From Vibrio lentus (GTDB lineage: Bacteria; Pseudomonadota; Gammaproteobacteria; Enterobacterales; Vibrionaceae), in assembly GCF_002875945.1 (NCBI RefSeq), contig NZ_MCZK01000148.1, forward strand, positions 30,983-94,982: a stretch of 64,000 bases of DNA, given 5' to 3'. Shown piece by piece: positions 28,197-38,107 of this stretch (the first letter of the stretch is position 1; every line of letters starts with the position of its first letter). The notes below the pieces were generated by a model, which worked only from the letters and a program-made list of their open reading frames with translations, searched no databases and had not been told where the DNA came from. A program made the position numbers and the translations under genes.

Positions 28197-29645
28197 TTAA
28201 GTGACAGGTAGGATTCTCATACAGTTAGTTGATCCCGCTACATCCATAATGTCGCCTTGAGTGACGATCACTAGGTCACCAAACTTAAGGTGTCCTTTCT
28301 CTTTCAAGCAAGTGAGCGTAGACAGTGCGATATCAAAGCTGTCTTCTGCTTCTGTCTCGAAGTAGATAGGGGTAACTCCTCGATACAAAGTACAGCGGTT
28401 CAGCGTCCCTTCGTTACGAGACAGCGCATAGATTGGCATATCGGCACTTAGGCGCGACATCATCAGAGCAGTGCGGCCTGATTCGGTTAGAGTCACCACG
28501 CCCTTGATACCTTCCATATGGTTTGCAGAATAGATGGTTGCCATGGAGACAGTTTCTTCAGCCGTCACAAAGGTGCGGTCGATACGGTAGTTAGACTGGT
28601 TGTTAATGCCCGCCATCTTTTCAGCGCCGATACAGACTTCGGCCATTGATTTCACGGTTTCAACAGGGTAATCGCCCGCAGCGGTTTCACCTGAAAGCAT
28701 CACGGCATCGGTGCCGTCTAGTACGGCGTTGGCCACATCCATTACTTCTGCACGAGTTGGCATTGGCGCGGAGATCATCGATTCCATCATTTGAGTCGCG
28801 GTGATCACTGTTCGATTAAGCGCTCTAGCACGGCGTATAAGCTGTTTTTGTACTCCAACCAACTCTGGGTCGCCAATTTCCACTCCGAGGTCACCACGGG
28901 CCACCATGACGACATCTGAGGCCATTATGATGTCATCCATGTTCTCAACAGTGGCTACTGTCTCTGCTCGCTCTACTTTAGCGACAAGGTGAGCTTCTAA
29001 TCCTGCTTCTCGCGCTAACTGACGAGCGTAGTGCATGTCTGCGCCGTTGCGTGGGAAAGACACGGCCAAATAGTCGACTTGGATTTGAGCTGCGGTGATG
29101 ATGTCTCGCTTGTCTTTGTCGGTGAGCGCTTCTGCAGACAGTCCACCGCCTTTCTTGTTGATGCCTTTGTTATTCGACAGTGGGCCACCAATGGTGACTT
29201 CAGTATGAACGCGACAGCCTTCAACTTCGGTGATTTTCAGTTGAACACGACCATCATCAAGCAACAGAATGTCGCCAGCTGACACATCGTTTGGTAATTC
29301 TTTGTAATCGAGGCCTACGGCTTCTTGATTGCCCTCACCTAAACCTAGGCTACTGTCGAGCGTGAACTTGTCGCCCACGGCGAGTTGGATTTTGCCGTCT
29401 TTAAAAGTAGAGACTCGAATCTTGGGACCTTGTAAGTCGCCGAGGATTGCGATTTGGGTGCCGAACTTTTTCGCTATTGCTCGGACTTTTTCAGCGCGTT
29501 GAATATGGTCATCGCTGCTGCCGTGAGAGAAGTTCATACGGACGATATTGGCGCCGGCTTTGATGATCTCTTCAAGGACGTTACCTTTATCTGTTGATGG
29601 TCCTAAAGTGGTGACGATTTTTGTTTTTCTTAATTCTGATGTCAT
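28197..29645 (-). CDS. pykA: Pyruvate kinase (PykA type)
   Basis: Last step of glycolysis: phosphoenolpyruvate and ADP to pyruvate and ATP. The 482-residue protein follows E. coli PykA closely, including [48 protein letters not shown], the metal-site [13 protein letters not shown] and the Thr segment TATQMMESM. Length and the [19 protein letters not shown] segment favour the PykA over the PykF type. It is divergent from mlc with a 320-base gap. Confidence 0.95.
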   Translation of the reverse strand: MTSELRKTKIVTTLGPSTDKGNVLEEIIKAGANIVRMNFSHGSSDDHIQRAEKVRAIAKKFGTQIAILGDLQGPKIRVSTFKDGKIQLAVGDKFTLDSSLGLGEGNQEAVGLDYKELPNDVSAGDILLLDDGRVQLKITEVEGCRVHTEVTIGGPLSNNKGINKKGGGLSAEALTDKDKRDIITAAQIQVDYLAVSFPRNGADMHYARQLAREAGLEAHLVAKVERAETVATVENMDDIIMASDVVMVARGDLGVEIGDPELVGVQKQLIRRARALNRTVITATQMMESMISAPMPTRAEVMDVANAVLDGTDAVMLSGETAAGDYPVETVKSMAEVCIGAEKMAGINNQSNYRIDRTFVTAEETVSMATIYSANHMEGIKGVVTLTESGRTALMMSRLSADMPIYALSRNEGTLNRCTLYRGVTPIYFETEAEDSFDIALSTLTCLKEKGHLKFGDLVIVTQGDIMDVAGSTNCMRILPVT

Positions 29646-29965
29646 GAATGCTCCGAAGGTGAGACCTAGAAAATCTTGTACAAGACAGAATTAAGTATAT
29701 GCATTAATTGATAATTTATTGGGAGCTAGGAAGATATTTCTGTATTTGCTGTTATTTATTGAATTTAGGACTCAAACACGATGTTTTTTTCTGAAAATTA
29801 AGTCTCAAATTATCGATGCGGGTGTTAATTTTTCTTAAACTATTTGACTAGATACACAAAGATTCATGTATATACGTGATACTGGTCACGGCGATATACC
29901 AAGTCACTTCACAATTACTTCGCAAAGTAAAAAAATTAACCCGTTGATGATTTCTGGAGCGTAAA
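29646..29965. promoter_or_regulatory. Divergent pykA/mlc intergenic region
   Basis: This is a 320-base AT-rich gap without genes. A perfect 6-base-pair inverted repeat, ttactt-cgca-aagtaa (29915-29930), lies 36 bases before mlc. Its TTCGC centre resembles ROK-repressor operators, so it is a candidate autoregulatory Mlc site. The ribosome site tggag precedes the mlc ATG. No terminator is needed here because the genes diverge. Confidence 0.45.
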
Positions 29966-31183
29966 ATGTACATGGCTCAACCGGGCCATATTGATCATAT
30001 CAAACAGGTCAATGCTGGTCGTGTATATAAACTAATTGACCTTAAAGGTCCTATTTCTCGTATCGAACTGTCCAAGCAAAGTGAGTTGGCTCCGGCGAGT
30101 ATTACTAAAATTACCCGCGAACTTATTGAAGCCCACCTTATCCATGAGACGACGGTTCAAGAAGCCACGACTCGTGGACGTCCTGCTGTGGGTTTGCAAA
30201 CCAATAATGAAGGTTGGCAGTTTCTGTCGATGCGTCTTGGTCGTGGGTATCTCACGATCGCGCTTCATGAACTGGGTGGCGATGTGCTTATCGATACTAA
30301 AATTGATATTCACGAGCGTGACCAAGAGGATGTGCTTGCTCGTCTTCTGCATGAAATTGATGAGTTTTTCCAAACCTATGCGGAACAGCTCGATAGGGTA
30401 ACCAGTATCGCCGTTACTCTGCCGGGTCTTGTGAATTCTGAGCAAGGTATTGTGCTGCAGATGCCGCACTACAACGTTAAAAATTTAGCGTTGGGCCCTG
30501 AGATCTACAAAGAAACGGGTCTACCTGTCTTCATTGCCAATGATACTCGAGCTTGGGCATTAGCTGAGAAGCTGTTTGGTCACTCACAAGATAACGATAA
30601 TTCAGTTCTTATCTCGATTCACCATGGTGTCGGTGCTGGGATTATCCTAGATGGCCGAGTTCTACAAGGTCGTCACGGTAACATCGGTGAACTGGGTCAT
30701 ATTCAGATCGAGAAAGAGGGCAAGCTTTGTCATTGTGGTAACCGAGGCTGTTTAGAAACGGTGGCGAGCTCGCAGGCGATCCGTGAGCAAGTCAAAGAAC
30801 GATTAGCCAATGGTGAAGAATCAACACTTACTGTGTTTGAAGATGTCACGATTGAACAAATCTGCGCTGCCGCCGCGGCGGGTGACCCACTAGCGGTAGA
30901 AGTGATTGAACAATTAGGCCGTTACCTCGGCTCTGCGATTGCGATTGTGATTAACCTATTCAACCCTGAGAAGATCTTGGTGGGTGGTGTTATCAATCAG
31001 GCTAAAAGCGTGTTGTATCCTGCGATTCAAAAGTGTATCGAAGAGCAGAGTTTATCGGTTTACCATCAAGATTTAGAGCTGGTGGAATCTCGATTCTATA
31101 AACAAGCAACCATGCCAGGCGCTGCGCTTGTGAAACAAGCTTTATACGATGGTCAATTATTGATGAAAGTCATTGAAGGTTAA
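29966..31183 (+). CDS. mlc: Mlc-type ROK family transcriptional repressor
   Basis: Glucose-responsive repressor of PTS genes, 405 residues. The N-terminal winged helix (QPGHIDHIKQVNAGRVYKLIDLKGPISRIELSK) and the region ASITKITRELIEAHL match E. coli Mlc. The ROK zinc motif GHIQIEKEGKLCHCGNRGCLET is intact. In E. coli, unphosphorylated PtsG pulls Mlc to the membrane when glucose enters, and ptsG lies 5 kb away here. A NagC role is possible for ROK proteins, but the N-terminus (QPGHIDxIK) is Mlc-like. Confidence 0.92.
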   Translation: MYMAQPGHIDHIKQVNAGRVYKLIDLKGPISRIELSKQSELAPASITKITRELIEAHLIHETTVQEATTRGRPAVGLQTNNEGWQFLSMRLGRGYLTIALHELGGDVLIDTKIDIHERDQEDVLARLLHEIDEFFQTYAEQLDRVTSIAVTLPGLVNSEQGIVLQMPHYNVKNLALGPEIYKETGLPVFIANDTRAWALAEKLFGHSQDNDNSVLISIHHGVGAGIILDGRVLQGRHGNIGELGHIQIEKEGKLCHCGNRGCLETVASSQAIREQVKERLANGEESTLTVFEDVTIEQICAAAAAGDPLAVEVIEQLGRYLGSAIAIVINLFNPEKILVGGVINQAKSVLYPAIQKCIEEQSLSVYHQDLELVESRFYKQATMPGAALVKQALYDGQLLMKVIEG

Positions 31184-31350
31184 CCCTCTTTTACTCTTCT
31201 TATAGCCTACCGAACTCTTATCATCTCCTTAAACTATGTATAACGTCATTTGTTGTACTTAGTTTAAGCATTCTGTGCAATGGCGCTTTGCTTTAACCTA
31301 TTGAAGTAGGCTATTGTAGCCTCAGTTATTATTTGTCACTAAGGTGTTGT

Positions 31351-32292
31351 ATGTCTGGCGTTTTAAATTCGGTTGATCAGAGAACCAAACTAGTCGGTGA
31401 AAACCGTCTGGAACTCTTGTTATTCAGCTTAAATAGTCGTCAACTATTTGCGATTAACGTATTTAAAGTGAAAGAAGTCCTAAAAGTGCCAGTGTTAACT
31501 CGCTTACCAGGTTCTCACCATCATATTACTGGTGTGGCTTCTTTACGTGGTGAATCGGTGCCTGTTATCGATTTACGTAGCGCGATCGGCTTCCCGCCAT
31601 CTCGTGATGAGACTCAAGAAAATAACTTGATCATCACCGAATACAACCGAACCGTACAAGGCTTCTTGGTTGGACAAGTGCGTAATATCGTGAATACGAC
31701 GTGGACTGAAATTCAGCCGCCGCCAAAGACAACGGGTCGTGCTAACTACCTTACGGCTATCACGCATATTCAAGAAGAAGAGCAACACAAGATCGTTGAG
31801 ATCATTGATGTTGAAAAAGTACTCGCTGAAATCATCGATTACGACGTTTCGATTTCTGACGGTGTATTAGATGAGCAGCTTGCCAATGAAATGGTTGGAC
31901 GTAACGTACTTATCGTTGATGACTCTTCAACTGCGCGTAATCAGATCAAAGGCACCTTATCGCAACTGGGTTTGAACATTATTGAATGTTGCGATGGCCT
32001 ACAAGCGCTTAACCTACTGAAGGGCTGGTGTGACGAAGGCAAAGACATCAATCAAGAAATATTGTTGATGATCACCGATGCCGAAATGCCTGAAATGGAC
32101 GGTTATAAACTGACTCATGAAGTGCGTACTGACCCGAGAATGCATGACTTGTTCATCACGCTAAATACTTCATTAAGCGGAAGTTTTAATGAAGCGATGG
32201 TAGAGAAAGTAGGGTGTAATCGCTTTATTTCTAAATTCCAACCGGATCTCTTGGTTGAAGTCACTCAAGAGCGAATGCGCCAGATTTTATAA
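31351..32292 (+). CDS. cheV: Chemotaxis protein CheV
   Basis: Coupling protein combining a CheW-like domain (about 15-160) with a C-terminal response-regulator receiver (about 185-310). The receiver shows NVLIVDDSSTARNQI at its start and the phosphoacceptor aspartate in MITDAEMPEMDGY. The invariant receiver lysine is in FISKFQPD. It links chemoreceptors to CheA and probably serves adaptation. I use ATG 31351, preceded by aaggtg; a TTG six codons earlier is also open. No other chemotaxis gene is near. Confidence 0.93.
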   Translation: MSGVLNSVDQRTKLVGENRLELLLFSLNSRQLFAINVFKVKEVLKVPVLTRLPGSHHHITGVASLRGESVPVIDLRSAIGFPPSRDETQENNLIITEYNRTVQGFLVGQVRNIVNTTWTEIQPPPKTTGRANYLTAITHIQEEEQHKIVEIIDVEKVLAEIIDYDVSISDGVLDEQLANEMVGRNVLIVDDSSTARNQIKGTLSQLGLNIIECCDGLQALNLLKGWCDEGKDINQEILLMITDAEMPEMDGYKLTHEVRTDPRMHDLFITLNTSLSGSFNEAMVEKVGCNRFISKFQPDLLVEVTQERMRQIL

Positions 32293-32354
32293 TTAATGCA
32301 GCTGTACGGTTTGTTTTGAGTGACCTTATAGAAAACGTTTGCTAATATTGACGA

Positions 32355-32381
32355 AGCATATTTTTCTTAACAAAATATGCT
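32355..32381. repeat. 10-bp inverted repeat downstream of cheV
   Basis: A perfect inverted repeat agcatatttt / aaaatatgct with a 7-base loop. It lacks a T-run directly after it, so it may be an operator or RNA hairpin rather than a terminator. Confidence 0.6.
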
Positions 32382-32437
32382 CAACTACTAGCGTAACTTT
32401 TCACTCACAATCTAAGGTAGTTCCTCTTAATGATATG

Positions 32438-32572
32438 GTTGACTTCAAAAGTCGTAATGACTTTGAGCTTATTACTATATAGGGAATTTAAGAAAAGACG
32501 TACGGAAGCTGAAGTTGAGTCCTAACTCAACGATTTGAATTGAAGGGAGGCTGATGCCTCCCTTTTCCTTTT
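32438..32572 (+). ncRNA. Candidate small RNA between cheV and dnaE2
   Basis: The 310-base gap 32293-32602 holds no gene but is rich in structure. A TTGACT word at 32439 and a TATATA word at about 32475 are promoter-like but badly spaced for each other. These are followed by a 7-base-pair hairpin gttgagt / actcaac (32514-32531) and a strong terminator (32543-32572). A transcript of about 90 bases ending there would look like an sRNA. It could equally be the cheV 3' end. I do not recognise a known family. Confidence 0.3.
32543..32572 (+). terminator. Terminator upstream of the dnaE2 end
   Basis: A 9-base-pair stem (aagggaggc / gcctccctt) with the loop tgat is followed by ttccttttc on the plus strand. 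It would end cheV or the candidate small RNA. Confidence 0.8.
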
Positions 32573-32602
32573 CTGGTGTTTATGAAAGGGCTATTTGAAG
32601 CG

Positions 32603-35600
32603 CTAATGAAAATCTCGTGATTTTGTGTTCAAGCCAACAATTTCATCGGTAATATCGATAAGTTTCCCCGCAATCACATGCACGACTTCACCTTCCTTCT
32701 CTAAGACTCCTTGCACCTTTAAAGCCTTCGCTGTCAGATAAGCTTGCTGCTGTGCGCGTGCGGTGGCTCCCCATACCACAACGTTAATATTGCCTGTGTT
32801 ATCTTCTAATGTGACAAAGGTGACACCGGCTGCGGTGCCGGGTGACTGCTTGCCAGTGACCAAACCAACAACCGTGACCATGGATTTGTGTCTCTGTTGT
32901 TTTAAATCTTTCATAGGGGTGAACCGACCAAGTCGGTTAGCTTCTTCTAGCAAGGTGATAGGGTGCTTGTTTAACGATACGCCAACGCTGGTGAAATCCT
33001 CCAGTAGCTCCTGCATCTCATTGGGCTTATGCAAAGCGTGCTCTACCTTGTCGTAAGCCTGACGAAATAGAGGCAGGTCAGAAGCGGAGTCCATCAGTGT
33101 CCAACGCGTCTGGAAGCGATCACCGGAAACATTGTGCAGCGCATTGGCCGAGGCGAGTAATTCGATGTCCTTCTTATTGATCGACAGCTGTTTAACCTGA
33201 CTCGGATGGCGATAACCGGAGCGTGGACGATTGGCGAGAATACTCTGAATTCCATGTTCGCTTAGGCCTTTGATTTGCCTCATCCCTAATCGGAGCGCCA
33301 AACCATTCTGGTGAGAGTTCACGGTGTGATCATCTTGTGAGGCATTCACACACACAGGTAGTACCTTCACATTGTGTCGCTGCGCATCTTGTACCAACTG
33401 CGATGGGCTATAGAATCCCATAGGTTGGCTATTCAACAAAGACGCGTAAAAGCACTCTGGGTAGTAACATTTCAACCAAGCTGAGCAATAGGCCAACACC
33501 GCAAATGAAGCAGAATGGCTTTCCGGAAACCCGTATTCACCAAAACCGCATATCTGTTTAAAGATCTGTTCAGCAAACTCGGTTTCATAGCCGCGTTTTT
33601 GCATGCCTTCGATGAGTTTGTTTTTAAACTTAAAGACGTTGCCATTTTTCTTCCAAGCCGCCATCGCGCGTCTGAGTTGGTCTGCTTCCCCACCTGTGAA
33701 TCCTGCAGCCACCATCGCAAGCTTAATCACTTGCTCTTGGAAGATTGGAACACCTAAGGTGCGCGACAGTACCGACTCCACATCTTTAGATGGATAACTG
33801 ATTGGCTCAATACCATCTCGGCGTTTTAGAAACGGATGCACCATATCGCCTTGAATAGGCCCAGGACGAACGATAGCGATTTGAATCACCAAGTCGTAAT
33901 AAGTCTTCGGTTTAAGCCTTGGCAGCATGCTCATTTGCGCGCGTGATTCAATTTGGAAGATACCGACCGTGTCTGCTCGTTGAATCATGCCGTAAACCTG
34001 AGGGTCATCCTTGAGGCGAGTGATCTCTGCGATGGTGAGTGATCGCCCATGAATGCGTTTGATCAGATCGAAGCACTTACGAATCGCAGAAAGCATACCA
34101 AGAGCAAGTACATCGACCTTAAGTAGCCCCAAGGTTTCAAGATCATCTTTATCCCATTGAATGATGGTTCGATCGTGCATCGCCGCATTTTCGACGGGAA
34201 CCAGTTCATACAAAGGTCCAGAAGAGATCACAAAACCACCAACGTGCTGAGATAAGTGACGTGGAAAGCCGATAATTTCATTAACCAAATGGATAAACTG
34301 CTGACCCTTCAAAGAGTCAGGTTGTAGTCCTAATTGAGTTAACTGAGCCTGCCAACCTAAGCTTTTATCTCTGCGATTAGTGTTCTTAATGAAGTAATCC
34401 AGCTGGGTTTCCTGTAGCCCTAAAGCTTTGCCGACATCCCTTACCGCACTTTTGAAGCGATATGAAATGACAGTCGCGGCAAGCGCTGCGCGTTCTCTAC
34501 CGTATTTTTTGTAGATGTATTGGATGACTTCTTCACGGCGCTCATGCTCAAAATCGACATCAATATCCGGCGGCTCATCACGTTCTTTACTGATGAAGCG
34601 TTCAAACAGCACTGAGATCTGTCTTGGGTCGACAGAGGTGATCTCTAGGCAGTAACAGACCACGGAATTGGCCGCTGAACCTCGACCTTGGTAAAGAATC
34701 CCTTGGCTTTTGGCAAACATGACGATGTCGTGGATCGTGAGAAAAAAGAAAGGGTAATCAAGCTCGTCAATCAGCCCGAGCTCTTTCTCAATGATTTGTT
34801 GAATGTTGTTAGGCACGCCTTGCGGGAAGCGATCTCGTTTTCCTTTTTCGACTAACATGCGTAGATAACTCATGGGTGTCTCACCTTGAGGAATCAGCTC
34901 GCTCGGGTATTCGTAGCGCAAGCTGTCTAAATCAAATTTGCATAGCTCAGAGATTCGGTTGCTTTCTTCTAGCCATTCAGCTTTGAATATATGAGAGATC
35001 TTATTGATGCTGCGTAAACAGCGCTCGGCATTGGCGAGTAAGTGACTGCCCACTTCAGTAATGGGACGTTGGTACTTGATCGCAGTGAGTGAATGCTGCA
35101 AGGGTAAGCGATTAGCGTTGTGCATCAGCACACCACCACAGGCCGTAATAGGAAGTTGGTGATGTTGTGACAGCTCAACACAGTAATCCGTGTATTGCTG
35201 GTCGGTTTGTTTTAGGTGTCGTTGTAAGCCAATCCACAATCGACCAGAATGGTGTTGAGAAAGCCACTGCCCCCAATGTGCGTCTTCATTTTTCTGTTGA
35301 GGAAGCCAAAGAATGAAGCAGTGTTTAGCCGACATGATATCCCACTCAGAGAGTTGATAATGTCCTTTGCTACTACGACGTCTCGCATTGGTAATAATAC
35401 GACACAGCTCGGCGTAGGCCTTTCTATTCGGACATAACAAGACAACTTGGCACTCTTCATTTAACCAAAACATACTCCCGACAATTTGCTTGAGCGACAG
35501 TTTATGTTGCTTGATCGCAGAGTGAACTTTAACGATGCCCGCCACCGAGCACTCGTCGGTAACAGCGAGTGCTTTGTAGCGTAAGAAGTCGGCCTGTAAA

Positions 35601-35680
35601 ACAAGCTCTTCCGCATGCGAAGCTCCCTCTAGAAAGGAGTAATTACTTTGGCAGAAGAGCTCTGAGTATTGCTGAGACAT
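32603..35680 (-). CDS. dnaE2: Error-prone DNA polymerase DnaE2 (ImuC)
   Basis: Second C-family polymerase alpha subunit, 1025 residues, which with ImuA and ImuB makes SOS-induced mutagenic translesion synthesis. An N-terminal PHP domain begins YSELFCQSNYSFLEGASHAEELV. The polymerase core shows YQGRGSAANSVVCYCL and the catalytic acidic motif PPDIDVDFEHERREEV. Further on are the finger/thumb segments GIFQIESRAQMSMLPRLKP and a C-terminal OB-fold (TVVGLVTGKQSPGTAAGVTFVTLEDNTG). It is shorter than replicative DnaE and lacks its long tail. It follows imuB after 89 bases, with no LexA box in that gap. Confidence 0.95.
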   Translation of the reverse strand: MSQQYSELFCQSNYSFLEGASHAEELVLQADFLRYKALAVTDECSVAGIVKVHSAIKQHKLSLKQIVGSMFWLNEECQVVLLCPNRKAYAELCRIITNARRRSSKGHYQLSEWDIMSAKHCFILWLPQQKNEDAHWGQWLSQHHSGRLWIGLQRHLKQTDQQYTDYCVELSQHHQLPITACGGVLMHNANRLPLQHSLTAIKYQRPITEVGSHLLANAERCLRSINKISHIFKAEWLEESNRISELCKFDLDSLRYEYPSELIPQGETPMSYLRMLVEKGKRDRFPQGVPNNIQQIIEKELGLIDELDYPFFFLTIHDIVMFAKSQGILYQGRGSAANSVVCYCLEITSVDPRQISVLFERFISKERDEPPDIDVDFEHERREEVIQYIYKKYGRERAALAATVISYRFKSAVRDVGKALGLQETQLDYFIKNTNRRDKSLGWQAQLTQLGLQPDSLKGQQFIHLVNEIIGFPRHLSQHVGGFVISSGPLYELVPVENAAMHDRTIIQWDKDDLETLGLLKVDVLALGMLSAIRKCFDLIKRIHGRSLTIAEITRLKDDPQVYGMIQRADTVGIFQIESRAQMSMLPRLKPKTYYDLVIQIAIVRPGPIQGDMVHPFLKRRDGIEPISYPSKDVESVLSRTLGVPIFQEQVIKLAMVAAGFTGGEADQLRRAMAAWKKNGNVFKFKNKLIEGMQKRGYETEFAEQIFKQICGFGEYGFPESHSASFAVLAYCSAWLKCYYPECFYASLLNSQPMGFYSPSQLVQDAQRHNVKVLPVCVNASQDDHTVNSHQNGLALRLGMRQIKGLSEHGIQSILANRPRSGYRHPSQVKQLSINKKDIELLASANALHNVSGDRFQTRWTLMDSASDLPLFRQAYDKVEHALHKPNEMQELLEDFTSVGVSLNKHPITLLEEANRLGRFTPMKDLKQQRHKSMVTVVGLVTGKQSPGTAAGVTFVTLEDNTGNINVVVWGATARAQQQAYLTAKALKVQGVLEKEGEVVHVIAGKLIDITDEIVGLNTKSRDFH

Positions 35681-35769
35681 AACGTAATCTCACTTAATCA
35701 TTGCGGATGAACATGATTGAAAAGGGATGTTTAAATGAAGCAAGTGGCAAGAACGACTTACTAAACTGA

Positions 35770-37242
35770 CTAGCTGAACAAACCGTGCAAGAACCACTGT
35801 TTATCGGGTGTTCTGAATACCCATAGCCATCGACCGTTTTCACTGTGAGCAATAAAATAGTCACGAATGATTTTCTCGCCATCCCACCATCCAGAAACAA
35901 TGCGCTCAGGGCCTTGAGATAAAGTGATGCTCTCGGTTAAGGCTTCGGGCTCGGGCAATAGAATACTCGGTCGGAGTCGTTGTTGGCTGATGTTGGGAGT
36001 TGTCGCAGTTTGTTGCGTGACCTCTTGGGAAATTTGTCCCTTTTTTAGCGTATTCCCCAGTGTCGGCAGTGAATATTGGTTAGCTTTTTCTGGCCTAGGA
36101 TCGTGCAGTATTTTGGGAGTCTGAATACAAGCTTGCCCGAGCTTTGCTTGAAGCAGCGAGAGCAAATCTAGCGCAGCAAGCGTTCCGGTATTGCCATCGA
36201 AAAGATCATGGTAGGCGACTAGCGGTTCTCCATGACGAACCAAGGATAGAGTCAGCCCCTGAACCGGTGCTGTGATCTTCAGTGACTCTAAGGTTAGACG
36301 CGTGAGGTTCGCCCATTTACTTGCTAGATAATCGCCCTGCGCTGAATAGAAAGAAACATGATGATCGTCTTTATCTCTTAGATGCAAAGTCAGCGTTAAC
36401 TCGAAAGCCACTCGGTCACGTAACCTCAAAAAGCACTCGAGCTGATTCAACAATTTCAGCAAAGGCTTTTCGATGAAAAGGATGTTTTCAATATCAAACA
36501 GCAGCTCCAAATATTGTTGGAAACTCTCTGGTGGGTGATAGAAATCAATCGGGTGCTTGAACTGCCCATTAAGACGACCCACATAGTTCACCAAGTCGAT
36601 ATCAAAGCGGCGCGCGACATCTTGCAAAGGCAGTTTCAATAAGTCTTCAACGACATTGATACCAACACGATTCAGGCGCTCAACTTGTTTAGCAGGAAGT
36701 TCGCTTGAACTCAGCGCTTGTTGGTTAACCCAAGCTTTCATCTGCTCAACATTGTTCGTCGCTTGGTTGATGGATTGCTTGCCTAAAAGGATTGCAGAAA
36801 GCGGCGAATAACCTGTGGCAAAACTGAACTGGATATTGAGCGTTTCTAAATGGCTTTTGAGTTCATGCCAGTAGTTATCTAGCCCGTCGTAAAGCGACAA
36901 CATGTTAGAGGCTTTAATCAATAATCCATTGGGTGGCAGTAACGCCATGTCGGAAGTGACCAGATAAGCCCATTGAGCAATCTCTTTCAGCTTACTTTTT
37001 TCTAGCTCAATGCTGTAAGGGTGGACGTGTAAGTTATGGCAAAGCGCGGCCGCAGACCCTAGCCCCATGCCGAGTGTGATACCTGATTGCAGCGCAGCTT
37101 GGTTAGCTTGCAGCACACGATGATCTTTCTCATCGACGATGATAAGAGGTTGATCGTGTGATTCTTCATTCGCTTTCAATTCATTAGAGTTAAACAAGGT
37201 ATCCAATTGCAGCGATGAGAAGTGCAGATAAAGCCACAACAT
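35770..37242 (-). CDS. imuB: Y-family polymerase-like protein ImuB
   Basis: Non-catalytic relative of Y-family polymerases, 490 residues, that bridges the beta clamp, ImuA and DnaE2. The N-terminus MLWLYLHFSSLQLDTLF and the region VLQANQAALQSGITLGMGLGSAAAL match the family, and the catalytic acidic pairs of DinB are not visible. The C-terminal tail (SGWWDGEKIIRDYFIAHSENGRWLWVFR) is typical of ImuB. It begins three bases after imuA, so the two are translated together. Confidence 0.9.
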   Translation of the reverse strand: MLWLYLHFSSLQLDTLFNSNELKANEESHDQPLIIVDEKDHRVLQANQAALQSGITLGMGLGSAAALCHNLHVHPYSIELEKSKLKEIAQWAYLVTSDMALLPPNGLLIKASNMLSLYDGLDNYWHELKSHLETLNIQFSFATGYSPLSAILLGKQSINQATNNVEQMKAWVNQQALSSSELPAKQVERLNRVGINVVEDLLKLPLQDVARRFDIDLVNYVGRLNGQFKHPIDFYHPPESFQQYLELLFDIENILFIEKPLLKLLNQLECFLRLRDRVAFELTLTLHLRDKDDHHVSFYSAQGDYLASKWANLTRLTLESLKITAPVQGLTLSLVRHGEPLVAYHDLFDGNTGTLAALDLLSLLQAKLGQACIQTPKILHDPRPEKANQYSLPTLGNTLKKGQISQEVTQQTATTPNISQQRLRPSILLPEPEALTESITLSQGPERIVSGWWDGEKIIRDYFIAHSENGRWLWVFRTPDKQWFLHGLFS

Positions 37243-37245
37243 CCG

Positions 37246-37953
37246 CTAGCCTTGTTTCGCAATAGGGAAAGCCAGTACCGTGTTACTAGACAAAGCGTGA
37301 GTTGAACTGTTTTCATTGATGACTTTTTCTGTGAGTAACGGCCAGTTCTGGCTCATGTCCAGAACAAAGCTGCCATACGACCAACTGCCTTTTCTTTTCG
37401 TGACCTCAATCTTTAACCCTTGGGCGTGAGAAGACAGCTTCATGCTTAAAGAAACGGGTAGGGATAACTGGTTATGGCTGGTGGCTTTAAAATGAAATTG
37501 CAGACACTTGCCCGTTTCGCTTGCCGCTTGCAGGCGCTTGGTTTGGTGTATTTCTAGATCCGCTCCCCATAGCAAAACAGAATGACAGGCACCACTTTTG
37601 AGGCACTGCTCTGCGGCCCATAATGCATCGAGATCACGCTGAGGTTGGATGACTAGGATATTCTCTAGTGGAATGTTTTGGTCGTTGAAAAACTCGGCAC
37701 AGATCTTCCCCGGTGGGTTGATGAAAATGGCCAGTTTTTGTGAGTTTTGTTGAGCTAAATAAGGCGTGAGTAGACGAAGTTCGCCGACCCCTTGTTGTGA
37801 TTCAACCTCAATAACGCCGTGCGTCGGGAAGCCTCCATCAAGCTGTTTATCCAATTGAGGATAGCCTGTCGAAGTGGTACTTCCTAGCGTTGTTGATTGT
37901 AATCCTTTCCAGATTAACTGGCGGTCTTGTAAGTTTTTTATTAGTTCATGCAT
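37246..37953 (-). CDS. imuA: ImuA, RecA-like mutasome protein
   Basis: First gene of the imuA-imuB-dnaE2 operon, 235 residues, related to RecA/SulA. It shows a weak RecA-like core (TSTGYPQLDKQLDGGFPTHGVIEVESQQGVGELRLLTPYLA), where the usual P-loop is degenerate, and later LFINPPGK-like and LLWGADLEIHQTKRLQAA segments. It helps recruit ImuB/DnaE2 to RecA filaments or replisomes. A perfect LexA box lies 10 bases before its ATG, and an AGG inside that box is the only ribosome-site candidate. Confidence 0.9.
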   Translation of the reverse strand: MHELIKNLQDRQLIWKGLQSTTLGSTTSTGYPQLDKQLDGGFPTHGVIEVESQQGVGELRLLTPYLAQQNSQKLAIFINPPGKICAEFFNDQNIPLENILVIQPQRDLDALWAAEQCLKSGACHSVLLWGADLEIHQTKRLQAASETGKCLQFHFKATSHNQLSLPVSLSMKLSSHAQGLKIEVTKRKGSWSYGSFVLDMSQNWPLLTEKVINENSSTHALSSNTVLAFPIAKQG

Positions 37954-37963
37954 AATTAAATAC

Positions 37964-37979
37964 CTGTATATTTATACAG
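37964..37979 (-). promoter_or_regulatory. LexA (SOS) box of imuA-imuB-dnaE2
   Basis: CTGTATATTTATACAG fits CTGT-N8-ACAG exactly, with an AT-rich centre, and is expected to bind LexA tightly. It ends only 10 bases from the imuA ATG and covers the probable Shine-Dalgarno. LexA would therefore sit at or just after the transcription start. Confidence 0.9.
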
Positions 37980-38059
37980 TATATTTGACAATGAAAAAGA
38001 TGCAAAGAGAAATGACGAAAATTCGGAGAACTAACTGCTAGATGTTTGATTTAGATACA

Positions 38060-38091
38060 AAAAAAGCCGCTATTAAAGCGACTTCTTGTTA
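38060..38091 (-). terminator. Terminator after yciK
   Basis: Read on the minus strand, the stem aagtcgct / agcggctt has a short loop followed by a run of seven T. It separates yciK from the SOS operon. Confidence 0.8.
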
Positions 38092-38107
38092 TTGGTTATA
38101 ATATCAA

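Noticed and set aside
35681..35769. Second LexA box before dnaE2
   Set aside because: No CTGT-N8-ACAG or close variant occurs in the gap.
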